From NCBI GenBank assembly GCA_947589055.1, contig CANPZL010000013.1, forward strand, positions 1 through 51,787: a DNA stretch of 51,787 nt. Direction: 5' to 3'. Source of the stretch: an uncultured Lachnospiraceae bacterium. GTDB lineage: Bacteria; Bacillota; Clostridia; Lachnospirales; Lachnospiraceae. The notes under the pieces are model-generated. The model was given only the letters and a program-made list of their open reading frames with translations. It was not told the origin of the DNA and did no database searches. The position numbers and the translations under genes were made by a program. Shown piece after piece: positions 24,792 to 33,217 of the stretch (positions are counted from its first letter, which is position 1; the number at the start of each line of letters is the position of its first letter).

Positions 24792-25622
24792 ATGGAACGC
24801 AGCATATTATTCTTTGATATTGATGGAACAATTTTAACGGAAGATGGTACCCGCCGGATACCGGACAGCACCAGAGAAGCCATTGCAGAAGCTGGAAAAC
24901 GGGGGCATCTTACCTTTATCAATACGGGAAGAGTATACTTAAATATCGAACCTATGATTCGGGAATTAGGTTTTGACGGATATGTGTGCGGCTGTGGAAC
25001 CAATATTTATTATCATGGAAAGGAATTGTTACGCAATCGAATTTCTAAGGAGCTTTGCCGGGAAACCGTTGAAGTTACAAGGGCATGTAATATGGCGGTG
25101 CTTTATGAGGCGGCAGAGCTAAATGGATTTGATTCGGTTGCATGGAATAAGGAACCATTGCGGGATTTAACCGCATGGAAGGAATTGATCGCATATTTTT
25201 CTCAAAATGGCAGACCGATGATCGAGGCGGAGGAAACGGATTTTTATTTTGATAAGTTTACCGCTTGGTATCCAATTGAGCAAGATATGCGTCCTTTTCA
25301 TGCGTTTCTTGCTGGAAGATTTGATTGTATTGATCGGGGGACAGAAGGAAACTATGGTATGTATGAGGTAGTTCCGAGGGGATTTAGTAAGGGAACCGGT
25401 ATTCAGTTCCTGCTGGATTATTTTAAAATGCCCTATGACAATAGTTATGCCTTTGGGGACAGTACCAATGATTTGCCGATGTTAGAATGTGCCGCCCATA
25501 GCGTTGCTATGGGTGGAAGTCCGCAAATTGTAAAAGAAGCAGTGGAATTTGTAACGAAGCCGATTGAGGAAGATGGTCTGGCATATGCCATGCAGCACTA
25601 TCATTTGATTGAACGGGAATGA
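24792..25622 (+). CDS. HAD-superfamily phosphatase, Cof type
   Basis: This 276-residue protein has HAD motif I FFDIDGTIL near the N-terminus, motif II INTGRVY, and the C-terminal Cof signature FSKGTGIQFLLDY and AFGDSTNDLPMLECA, with a C2-type cap between. Such enzymes hydrolyse sugar phosphates or similar small substrates; the natural one is unknown. The ATG follows GGGAGCC-type sequence weakly. The stop overlaps the region of the next gene's start, suggesting coupling. Confidence 0.9.
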   Translation: MERSILFFDIDGTILTEDGTRRIPDSTREAIAEAGKRGHLTFINTGRVYLNIEPMIRELGFDGYVCGCGTNIYYHGKELLRNRISKELCRETVEVTRACNMAVLYEAAELNGFDSVAWNKEPLRDLTAWKELIAYFSQNGRPMIEAEETDFYFDKFTAWYPIEQDMRPFHAFLAGRFDCIDRGTEGNYGMYEVVPRGFSKGTGIQFLLDYFKMPYDNSYAFGDSTNDLPMLECAAHSVAMGGSPQIVKEAVEFVTKPIEEDGLAYAMQHYHLIERE

Positions 25623-25624
25623 AT

Positions 25625-27430
25625 ATGAAAAATATCAGTTGGACACAAATAAATATCATACTTGTGATCGCAATTTCCACGGTGGTCCTGCTTTGTATTT
25701 TTGGAGGCATTTTCTATCAAACGGATCGGATGCTGGTTCAGATGGATGATGTGATGGAAATGAATGATGCTTGGATCATTGAAACAAACGAGGATTATGA
25801 TTCCGCAACGGATCTTCCATGCAAGCTGGAAGTGACAAAGGGTGAGCCGATCAGCATCTCCCATTTTCTGCCGGATAAGCTTGGGGCCGATTACGGAATC
25901 GCATTCCGTTCCGTTTATAATCAGGTACAGGTAAAGGTCGGAGACAGAATTTTGTACCAGTATGGCGTAGAAGAACGACAGCCCTTTGTCAGTTCTCCGG
26001 TTCCAAATTGGAATTTTGTTCCTATCGACAGTCAGTATGCCGGAGAATTGCTTACCATTACGCAGGTTTCAAATTATGGGGCTTATTCTGGTTTGTTTCC
26101 CTCGGTTGAGATTGGCAGTCGAAGTGCATTGTTATATAGACAATGGTTACGATATGGATGGGGAATCCTATTATCCGTGGTTTTGCTATGTCTGACGATT
26201 GGTCTTGGAATCATTGCTGTTCGGATCCGAAGACAGAGAAAGCTGGATTTACGATTTCGATACTATCTCCTGTTGGAAGGGGCAATGCTGTTATTTAGTA
26301 TTAGCGGCAGCCCATTACTTTCTATTTATTTGAAGAATGGTTTCCTGTTCTGGCTCATGCATATTCTGCTTCGTATGTTGATTCCGATCTTATATCTGGT
26401 TTTCCTGCGTGGATTTGTCCAAAACAAACGTCTGATTCTGGCGGTTGATCTGGGAATTATAGATGCGGGAATTATTTATATTGTAGCAGTTGTGCTTCAA
26501 CTGATGGGATTGTTAGAGTTCCCATTTACTTATCAAACGCTGGAAGTCATATATGGGTTGAGTTTTCTTGTGATTACAGCCGGAATTACAATAGGTTGGC
26601 TGAAGTATAAAAGAAAAGAACTGCGTTCCGTTTCCGTGGCGAATCTGTTTCTTTCGGCGGCCGGTATTGGGAATCTGTTTCTCCGGCCGAATCATTTATA
26701 CCAGATAGAAAGCACATTCTGGCAGGTTAGTGTTATGCTGTATTTGTTTTTGCTGTTGGGTGCTGTTGTTGAAGTTCTGTTAAAGCAAATGGAAGAACGA
26801 ATACAGGAAACAGAAGCGGCATATTCCGGTCAGCGTTCAATGGCAGTGTCTATGATGAATCCGAATTTCCTTTTCGCAGCGTTAAACAGCCTTTTGACGA
26901 TGACAAAAACAAAATCCGGTAATTCGGCAAAATTTGTGTTTGCATTTTCCAAATATCTCCGTTATAATTTAGATTCAGTCCGAGAGGATAGAATCATTCC
27001 ATTTTTGGAGGAATTGGAGCATATATCTGCATATTTGGAAATTCAGCAGCTTCGTATGCCGGAATTAAAGATAACGATTGAAGATAAGATGCATGATTTT
27101 CAGGTGCCGGCAAGGAGTATAGAGGCGATTGTGGAAAATGCTGTAAAGCATGGCATTGGCAAAAAGGAGAACCGGGGACAGGTTATCATCCGGAGCTATG
27201 AACGACGGGACGCCTATGCGATTCAGATCGTAGACGACGGTATCGGTTTTGATACGGATATGCTCTATCGAAAGAACACACCTACCAGTATGAAGACTGT
27301 ACGGGAACGGTTGGAGCAGAGTACAGGTGCAGTTTTGGAGGTCAAAAGTAGGCTGGATAAGGGAACGATCGTAACTGTTAAACTGCCCAAGAACAACCGT
27401 CAGGAACGTCAATTATCGCAGGATTCGTAA
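25625..27430 (+). CDS. LytS-like sensor protein lacking the phosphoacceptor histidine
   Basis: The first part of this 601-residue protein has one N-terminal membrane helix, an extracytoplasmic domain of about 140 residues (as in 7TMR-DISMED2) and then about seven helices (170-385). The cytoplasmic part resembles His_kinase (LytS/YehU) plus HATPase: N-box IVENAVKHGIGK and G-box VDDGIGFD are intact. The usual NPHFLFNxLN is MNPNFLFAALN, so the phosphoacceptor His is Asn414 (bases 26864-26866). No response regulator is adjacent. It may sense a ligand without autophosphorylation. Start ATG 25625 has GGGA six bases before; ATG 25619, overlapping the previous stop, is the alternative. Confidence 0.85.
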   Translation: MKNISWTQINIILVIAISTVVLLCIFGGIFYQTDRMLVQMDDVMEMNDAWIIETNEDYDSATDLPCKLEVTKGEPISISHFLPDKLGADYGIAFRSVYNQVQVKVGDRILYQYGVEERQPFVSSPVPNWNFVPIDSQYAGELLTITQVSNYGAYSGLFPSVEIGSRSALLYRQWLRYGWGILLSVVLLCLTIGLGIIAVRIRRQRKLDLRFRYYLLLEGAMLLFSISGSPLLSIYLKNGFLFWLMHILLRMLIPILYLVFLRGFVQNKRLILAVDLGIIDAGIIYIVAVVLQLMGLLEFPFTYQTLEVIYGLSFLVITAGITIGWLKYKRKELRSVSVANLFLSAAGIGNLFLRPNHLYQIESTFWQVSVMLYLFLLLGAVVEVLLKQMEERIQETEAAYSGQRSMAVSMMNPNFLFAALNSLLTMTKTKSGNSAKFVFAFSKYLRYNLDSVREDRIIPFLEELEHISAYLEIQQLRMPELKITIEDKMHDFQVPARSIEAIVENAVKHGIGKKENRGQVIIRSYERRDAYAIQIVDDGIGFDTDMLYRKNTPTSMKTVRERLEQSTGAVLEVKSRLDKGTIVTVKLPKNNRQERQLSQDS

Positions 27431-27453
27431 GATGCGAAAGGATTGAAATAGTA

Positions 27454-28242
27454 ATGGAAGAAAAAATCAGCTTTATAGAACAGATTCGGATTGCCTTGAG
27501 TAAACCGTTATGGTATAAGACATTATTTCAGCAGCCGTTGGGAAAACATATTCGTTATTTTTTTGCCTTACTCATCTTAATAACCGTCATTCGATTTGTG
27601 ATCCCTGTAACGGCATATCTTCAAAGTGTTGGCGGTTTGAAAAGCCTGATCATGGATCAGATTCCGGCCTTTTCATTGGAGAATGGGGTTTTGTCTGTGG
27701 ATAACAGACTGGATATAGAACAAAATGGCATTCGGTTTGTAATTGATACGGATGTGGAACGCTATACGGTAGAAGATGCCAAGAAGCTTGCAGAGGAAAT
27801 GGAAACCGAGGTTCCGGTTGTTTATATGTTCAGTCAGTCGAATCTGGTGAGCAACGTGAATGGAGCGGAGCTTCCTTTTTCTTCGTTAGGACCTCTGGTG
27901 ATCAACAACCAAAGCATATATAATATTGCTCCCATCTATTTGTTGATCTATGGCAGTTTGTTTTTTGTATATCAGATTCTGTCTTATTTATTTGGCGCCT
28001 TACTGTTTTCTTTGTTCGGGTATTTGTTAAGCAAGGCATTGAATTTGAATTTAAGATTCGCCCAGATATATGTGATTACCCTGTATGCAAAATCCTTTGA
28101 GATCTTATTGGAATCTGTTTTACAGGTGGTAGGCCTTACCTTTTTATATTATATTGGCAGTATCGTAGGAATATTTATTACCTGTAATTATATGACACGG
28201 GGAATGACTTCCATGATCTTGAAACTGCCGGAACGAAAATAA
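27454..28242 (+). CDS. DUF1189-family membrane protein
   Basis: This 262-residue protein has one helix near the N-terminus (YFFALLILITVIRFVIPV), an outside domain of about 110 residues, and then four helices (about 155-245). The lead-in FIEQIRIALSKPLWYKTLFQQPLGKHIRYFF and the overall topology fit DUF1189. I know no biochemical role for the family. It follows the LytS-like gene by 23 bases and is closed by a terminator, so the pair are probably cotranscribed. Confidence 0.8.
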   Translation: MEEKISFIEQIRIALSKPLWYKTLFQQPLGKHIRYFFALLILITVIRFVIPVTAYLQSVGGLKSLIMDQIPAFSLENGVLSVDNRLDIEQNGIRFVIDTDVERYTVEDAKKLAEEMETEVPVVYMFSQSNLVSNVNGAELPFSSLGPLVINNQSIYNIAPIYLLIYGSLFFVYQILSYLFGALLFSLFGYLLSKALNLNLRFAQIYVITLYAKSFEILLESVLQVVGLTFLYYIGSIVGIFITCNYMTRGMTSMILKLPERK

Positions 28243-28247
28243 GAAAT

Positions 28248-28277
28248 GCTGTAGACGTTATGTCTACGGCGTTTTTT
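28248..28277 (+). terminator. Intrinsic terminator
   Basis: GCTGTAGAC-GTTAT-GTCTACGGC (one G-U pair) followed by a run of six T. Confidence 0.9.
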
Positions 28278-28341
28278 ATTTTCGTTGTTATAGATGAAGG
28301 AATGAGTCTGAAATAATTCTAGCTAGAGAATCTAAGATAAT

Positions 28342-28381
28342 TTTACCTATCCTTTACAATTAAATGATAATGGATTTGACG
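28342..28381 (+). promoter_or_regulatory. Pho-box-like direct repeats and -35 element before pstS
   Basis: TTTACC (28342) and TTTACA (28353) are exactly 11 bases apart, the period of PhoP boxes in Firmicutes (TT-A-ACA repeats). TTGACG at 28376 can serve as a -35. Only two of the four canonical repeats are clear and no good -10 is seen, as is common for activator-dependent promoters. Confidence 0.5.
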
Positions 28382-28445
28382 TCTCTGCTGTACCATATAG
28401 GCATAGTTAAGTAACTATGAATATAAGGACAAAGGAGAATTCAAA

Positions 28446-29252
28446 ATGAAAAAGAAACTTTTGGTATACGCATTTGCCACAGCATTTGCTTTATTTGCAC
28501 TGGTTGGTTGTTCTCAAAAGCGTAATACAGTATCGACAGATGGTTCCACTTCGATGGAAGAGGTAATAGGTGTGCTTGGGGAGGCATTCATGAATGATAA
28601 TCCCGGTATCACCTTTACTTATAATCCTACTGGTTCCGGTTCCGGAATCCAAGCAGTACAGGAAGGCCGCTGTGACATTGGTCTTTCCAGCCGTAGTCTG
28701 AATGATGAAGAAAAAGCAAGTGGACTGACCGAAACGGTTCTTGCTTATGATGGTATAGCGATTATAGTACATCCGGAGAATCCGGTAACGGATCTGAGTT
28801 TGGAACAAATTGCTTCTATCTATAAAGGTGAAATTACAAATTGGAATGAGGTTGGCGGCAATGATGCAGAGATCGTATTGATTGGAAGAGAAGCAGGAAG
28901 CGGAACCCGTGACGGTTTTGAATCCATTACTGATACGGAAGATGCTTGCAAATACCGGCAGGAGCTTACTTCAACCGGTGATGTACTGACGACGGTTGCC
29001 AGCAATCCGGATGCCATTGGTTATGCCTCTCTTGCTGCTGTAAAGGATACGGTAAAAGCAATTTCGGTTGACGGAATTGTGCCGGATGAAAATACGGTAA
29101 AAGACGGTACATATGTGGTACAGCGTCCCTTTATACTGGTTACAAGGACAGATGGAAAATTGTCGGATGCTGCACAGAAATTCTTTGACTTTGCTACTTC
29201 AGAGACTGCGGTTTCATACATAAACAGTGCAGGAGTTGTGGCGGCAAACTAA
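28446..29252 (+). CDS. pstS: Phosphate ABC transporter substrate-binding lipoprotein
   Basis: This 268-residue protein has a lipobox LFALVGC (Cys22), so it is lipid-anchored outside the membrane. The phosphate-binding fold is typical of short Firmicute PstS: STDGSTSMEEVIGVLGEAF, YNPTGSGSGIQAVQEG, DIGLSSRSL, GREAGSGTRDGFESI and SNPDAIGYASLAAV. It captures inorganic phosphate and passes it to PstCA. It leads an operon with pstC, pstA, pstB and phoU and is preceded by a Pho-box-like element. AAAGGAG precedes the ATG. Confidence 0.96.
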   Translation: MKKKLLVYAFATAFALFALVGCSQKRNTVSTDGSTSMEEVIGVLGEAFMNDNPGITFTYNPTGSGSGIQAVQEGRCDIGLSSRSLNDEEKASGLTETVLAYDGIAIIVHPENPVTDLSLEQIASIYKGEITNWNEVGGNDAEIVLIGREAGSGTRDGFESITDTEDACKYRQELTSTGDVLTTVASNPDAIGYASLAAVKDTVKAISVDGIVPDENTVKDGTYVVQRPFILVTRTDGKLSDAAQKFFDFATSETAVSYINSAGVVAAN

Positions 29253-29263
29253 GAGGAAAGTAT

Positions 29264-29291
29264 ATTCGGCGGCGATTTTATACCGCCGAAT
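29264..29291 (+). other. Intercistronic hairpin between pstS and pstC
   Basis: A perfect 9-base stem (ATTCGGCGG with CCGCCGAAT) with no T run. Such a hairpin often protects the upstream pstS message and lets it accumulate above pstCAB; that role is inferred here. Confidence 0.6.
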
Positions 29292-29313
29292 TATCTTGGA
29301 AAGGAAATCAGAG

Positions 29314-30183
29314 ATGAAAAATAAAAAACAAGTATTTGAAACGGTGATTCATGGTATATTTCTGATACTTGGCCTTATTACCGTAGGAAGCGTGTTGCTT
29401 ATTACTGTATATCTTATCATTTCCGGAATTCCGGCAATTCGTGAAATTGGTCTGGTTCATTTTCTGTTCGGTAAGACTTGGGCATCCACAGCGGCGACCC
29501 CTTCCTTTGGTATCCTGCCATTTATTTTAACATCCGTATATGGAACCGCTGGAGCGATTTTACTAGGAGTTCCAATAGGATTTCTAACAGCAGTATATCT
29601 TGCGAAGCTGGCACCGCCGAAGATGAAAAAAATTGTTTCTGCTGCGGTTAGTCTGTTGGCTGGTATTCCTTCCGTCGTTTATGGACTGGTTGGTATGCTG
29701 GTGTTGATTCCCGGAATTCGTGCGTTGTTTCATATTCCCGATGGTGCAAGTCTTTTGGCAGCAATCATAGTATTGGCGATTATGATTTTGCCTTCAATTA
29801 TCAATGTATCCATTACAGCATTAGAGGCTGTGCCAAAGGAATATGAAGATGCCTCTCTTGCTTTGGGGGCTACACCAATTGAAACGTATTTTAGAGTGTC
29901 GGTTCCGGCTGCTAAAAGTGGTATAGCTGCTGCTGTAGTTTTGGGAGTAGGAAGAGCCATTGGAGAAGCGATGGCAGTAATGATGGTAGCTGGTAATGCA
30001 TCTAATATGCCTTCTCTTTTTCAGAGTGTCCGATTTCTGACGACTGCGGTTGCAAGTGAAATGTCTTATTCCAGCGGACTTCAGCAGCAGGCCCTATTTT
30101 CTATCGCCCTTGTTCTGTTTTTGTTTATTATGCTGATCAATGCTATTCTGAATTTCTTTTTAAAACGGAGTAAGGAGGAATAA
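29314..30183 (+). CDS. pstC: Phosphate ABC transporter permease PstC
   Basis: This 289-residue membrane protein has about six helices. It carries the PstC features WASTAATPSFGILPFILTSVYGT and the ABC permease EAA-type loop EYEDASLALGATPIETYFRVSVPAA, followed by GVGRAIGEAMAVMMVAGN. It forms the phosphate channel with PstA. I choose ATG 29314, preceded by AAAGGAAA; the long upstream frame overlaps the end of pstS and the hairpin, and is not real. Confidence 0.95.
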   Translation: MKNKKQVFETVIHGIFLILGLITVGSVLLITVYLIISGIPAIREIGLVHFLFGKTWASTAATPSFGILPFILTSVYGTAGAILLGVPIGFLTAVYLAKLAPPKMKKIVSAAVSLLAGIPSVVYGLVGMLVLIPGIRALFHIPDGASLLAAIIVLAIMILPSIINVSITALEAVPKEYEDASLALGATPIETYFRVSVPAAKSGIAAAVVLGVGRAIGEAMAVMMVAGNASNMPSLFQSVRFLTTAVASEMSYSSGLQQQALFSIALVLFLFIMLINAILNFFLKRSKEE

Positions 30184-30185
30184 AG

Positions 30186-31016
30186 ATGGAGAAAAAAAAC
30201 GGAAAACGAAAAATATATATGGTTATAATGCGGGGATTGATGGGAATTTTGTTTATAATGAGCTACGTATTGGTAAAGGGAATTCCCAATATAACATGGG
30301 ATCTGCTTTCTACAACACCCAGCTATATTGACGGTAGTATCGGTATCCTTCCGGATATTTTAAATACGATTTATATCATCATTGCTGCTCTTGCGATCGT
30401 GATCCCCTTAGGGGCGGGTGCTGCCGTCTATCTGACAGAATATGCTGGAAATAAAAAAATTGTGTCCGTCATTGAATATGCAGCGGAAACCCTTTCCGGA
30501 ATCCCTTCCATCATTTACGGATTAGTTGGTATGCTGTTTTTCTGTCAGTTTTTGAATATGCAGACCTCTCTCTTAGCCGGTGCCTTGACACTTGTTATCA
30601 TGAATCTGCCGACGGTTATGCGAACCACACAGGAAAGTTTAAAAACTGTACCCCAGAGCTATCGGGAAGGGGCTTTTGGTTTGGGAGCAGGTAAATGGCG
30701 TATGATTCGTACAGTTGTGCTTCCCGGATGTATTGATGGTATTATTACCGGCTGTATTTTATCGGTCGGACGTATTTTGGGAGAATCCGCTGCACTTTTG
30801 TTTACAGCAGGGGTTGCACATGCCCTAAACGGATTTTTTGAAGGACTTAATAGTTCGGGGGCTACCTTGACTGTTGCCCTGTATTTTTATGCAAAGGAGC
30901 GGGGAGAATTTGGAGTGGCTTTTGCGATTGCCGCTATCCTGATGGTTCTCACATTATTAGTGAATCTGCTTGCCATGCTTGTGGGAGAGAGCTTCAAACG
31001 AAGGAGGAATACTTAA
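30186..31016 (+). CDS. pstA: Phosphate ABC transporter permease PstA
   Basis: This 276-residue protein has about six helices. It carries the PstA lead [46 protein letters not shown] and the coupling loop [33 protein letters not shown]. The gene begins three bases after the pstC stop with an overlapping ribosome site (AAGGAGGAATAAAG), so the two are translated together. Confidence 0.95.
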   Translation: MEKKNGKRKIYMVIMRGLMGILFIMSYVLVKGIPNITWDLLSTTPSYIDGSIGILPDILNTIYIIIAALAIVIPLGAGAAVYLTEYAGNKKIVSVIEYAAETLSGIPSIIYGLVGMLFFCQFLNMQTSLLAGALTLVIMNLPTVMRTTQESLKTVPQSYREGAFGLGAGKWRMIRTVVLPGCIDGIITGCILSVGRILGESAALLFTAGVAHALNGFFEGLNSSGATLTVALYFYAKERGEFGVAFAIAAILMVLTLLVNLLAMLVGESFKRRRNT

Positions 31017-31020
31017 AACA

Positions 31021-31767
31021 ATGATTACTGTAAAAGATTTGTGTCTTTGGTATGGAAATACGCAGGCGTTACATCATATCAATATGGATATACCGGAAAA
31101 GGCGATTACCGCACTGATCGGTCCTTCCGGCTGTGGAAAATCCACATTCTTAAAAACCTTGAATCGTATGAACGATTTGATACCGGGTATTCGGATTACC
31201 GGAGAAGTCTGCTATAACGAGAAAAACATATTTTCTCCGGACGTTGATGTTAATATGCTGCGTAAGGAGATCGGCATGGTATTTCAGAAACCGAATCCTT
31301 TTCCTATGAGTATCTATGATAATATTGCTTATGGACCCCGTACACACGGGATAACCAGCCGGGTAAAGCTGGATGATATTGTGGAACGTTCCTTGCGAGA
31401 TGCGGCAATCTGGGACGAGGTAAAGGATCGGCTTCGCAAGAATGCACTGGGTCTTTCAGGAGGACAACAGCAGCGTTTATGTATTGCACGGGCTTTAGCA
31501 GTGAGTCCGGATGTATTGTTGATGGATGAACCGACTAGTGCGTTAGATCCGATTTCTACTTCTAAAATTGAGGAACTCGCCATTTCGCTAAAGGAGAAAT
31601 ATACTATTATTATTGTCACTCATAATATGCAGCAGGCAGTTCGTATTTCAGATAAGGTTGCATTCTTTTTATTGGGTGAAATGATTGAGTATAACGATGC
31701 GGAAACGATTTTTTCCATGCCGTCAGATAAACGGACGGAGGATTATATTACAGGGAGGTTTGGATAA
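31021..31767 (+). CDS. pstB: Phosphate ABC transporter ATP-binding protein
   Basis: This 248-residue ATPase has Walker [11 protein letters not shown]-loop [16 protein letters not shown] (diagnostic of PstB), signature [15 protein letters not shown], Walker [14 protein letters not shown] and His switch [13 protein letters not shown] 31021 agrees with family N-termini. The nearest GGAGG lies 13 bases upstream, wider than normal, so coupling to pstA may matter. phoU starts on its stop codon (TAATG). Confidence 0.96.
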   Translation: MITVKDLCLWYGNTQALHHINMDIPEKAITALIGPSGCGKSTFLKTLNRMNDLIPGIRITGEVCYNEKNIFSPDVDVNMLRKEIGMVFQKPNPFPMSIYDNIAYGPRTHGITSRVKLDDIVERSLRDAAIWDEVKDRLRKNALGLSGGQQQRLCIARALAVSPDVLLMDEPTSALDPISTSKIEELAISLKEKYTIIIVTHNMQQAVRISDKVAFFLLGEMIEYNDAETIFSMPSDKRTEDYITGRFG

Positions 31768-32408
31768 TGCGTTCAAAATTTGATGAACAGCTCGCCTTAT
31801 TACATAAGGAGCTGATTACAATGGGTTCACTGTGCGAAAATGCGATCGCCTTGTCAGCAAAAGCGTTGGATGAAGGAAATCTGACCATGTCCGAGGAGGT
31901 TTTCGATTTTACCGGTCAGATAAATCAAAAGGAGCGTGACATTGAAGCAATGTGTATGCGACTGCTGTTACAGCAGCAACCGGTAGCAAAAGATCTCCGG
32001 GTGATTTCTTCAGCACTGAAAATGGTAACAGATATGGAACGAATCGGCGATAATTCCGGTGATATTGCTGAAATCTTTACAATGGGGCATATCACGCCTG
32101 CTCATAATAAATTAAATATCCATGATATGGCACTTGCGACGATTAAAATGGTGAAAGACAGCATTGATGCATTTGTGAAAAACGATTATAAGCTGGCGAA
32201 GGAAGTGATCGAGTATGATGATGTGGTTGACAGGCACTTTGACCAAATCAAGTTGCAGTTGATTCGATGTTTGAGTGAGCCGGAGGCGGACGGTGAATTT
32301 GCTTTAGATTTATTGATGATTGCAAAGTATTTTGAGCGGATTGGTGATCATGCAGTCAATATTGCGGAGTGGGTAATCTTTTCCATTACCGGAAGTAAAG
32401 AGGCATAA
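31767..32408 (+). CDS. phoU: Phosphate signalling protein PhoU
   Basis: This 213-residue all-helical protein has two PhoU repeats. Each carries the metal-binding E..D pattern: VTDMERIGDNSGDIAE in the first and AKYFERIGDHAVNIAEW in the second. PhoU links the Pst transporter to PhoR and dampens phosphate-starvation signalling. The operon layout pstSCAB-phoU followed by a PhoP/PhoR pair supports this role. It overlaps pstB by one base. Confidence 0.96.
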   Translation: MRSKFDEQLALLHKELITMGSLCENAIALSAKALDEGNLTMSEEVFDFTGQINQKERDIEAMCMRLLLQQQPVAKDLRVISSALKMVTDMERIGDNSGDIAEIFTMGHITPAHNKLNIHDMALATIKMVKDSIDAFVKNDYKLAKEVIEYDDVVDRHFDQIKLQLIRCLSEPEADGEFALDLLMIAKYFERIGDHAVNIAEWVIFSITGSKEA

Positions 32409-32542
32409 GGAGCTATAGGTTAAGGTGGGAATTGTTACACAAACAAAAGTGGATAACGATTATAGTTTATGGTATGATGATAAAACAGTGTTCAGATTTG
32501 AAAGCACAATGGGATACAACGATGGGAAAGGGAAGTGGATAC

Positions 32543-33217
32543 ATGATTTTTTGTGTAGAGGATGATGATGATATTCGGGAGTTGATGATTTATACTTTAA
32601 AATCTGCCGGCTTTGAGGCACAGGGCTTTACCGGAGGAGGTTCGCTGTTTGAAGCATTAAAAACAGAAAAACCACAGCTTATTATGTTAGACATTATGCT
32701 TCCCGGTGAGGACGGTATCCAGATTCTGAAAAGACTGCGTAGCAATCCGGCTTTTGCAGATATTTTGATTATTATGGCAACTGCCAAAGGTACGGAATAT
32801 GACAAAGTGGTCGGTCTGGATCTGGGTGCAGACGATTATCTGGCAAAGCCTTTTGGAATGATGGAAATGGTATCTCGCGTAAAAGCTGCTCTGCGACGTG
32901 TAAAACCGAAAGAAGAAACTATGCTCTTTCAAATTGGAAGTCTGACAATGAATAGCAGCGAACATACGGTTTACATTGGAGATAAGCGGATACAGCTAAC
33001 GTTGAAAGAGTATGAGCTGCTGAAAACTTTCCTAGAAAATCCCGGACTGGTTTTTACACGAGATCAGTTGTTGCAGGCAGTTTGGGGAGTTGAGTATGTT
33101 GGAGAAACGAGAACGGTAGACGTCCATGTTAATACGTTACGTACAAAGCTTGAATATTGTGGAGATTATATAAAAACTGTGCGGGGAGTAGGGTATCGAC
33201 TGGAGGTTGAACAATGA
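32543..33217 (+). CDS. PhoB/PhoP-type response regulator
   Basis: This 224-residue OmpR-family regulator has a receiver domain with the acidic pocket EDDDD and phosphoacceptor D50 in LIMLDIMLPGEDG, and Lys in YLAKPFG. The winged-helix DNA-binding domain ends TRTVDVHVNTLRTKLEYCGDYIKTVRGVGYRLE. Its place after phoU and before phoR points to control of the pst operon. I choose ATG 32543 because family N-termini start there; the track of in-frame codons upstream (from 32432) does not look like protein. The following kinase overlaps by ATGA. Confidence 0.93.
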   Translation: MIFCVEDDDDIRELMIYTLKSAGFEAQGFTGGGSLFEALKTEKPQLIMLDIMLPGEDGIQILKRLRSNPAFADILIIMATAKGTEYDKVVGLDLGADDYLAKPFGMMEMVSRVKAALRRVKPKEETMLFQIGSLTMNSSEHTVYIGDKRIQLTLKEYELLKTFLENPGLVFTRDQLLQAVWGVEYVGETRTVDVHVNTLRTKLEYCGDYIKTVRGVGYRLEVEQ

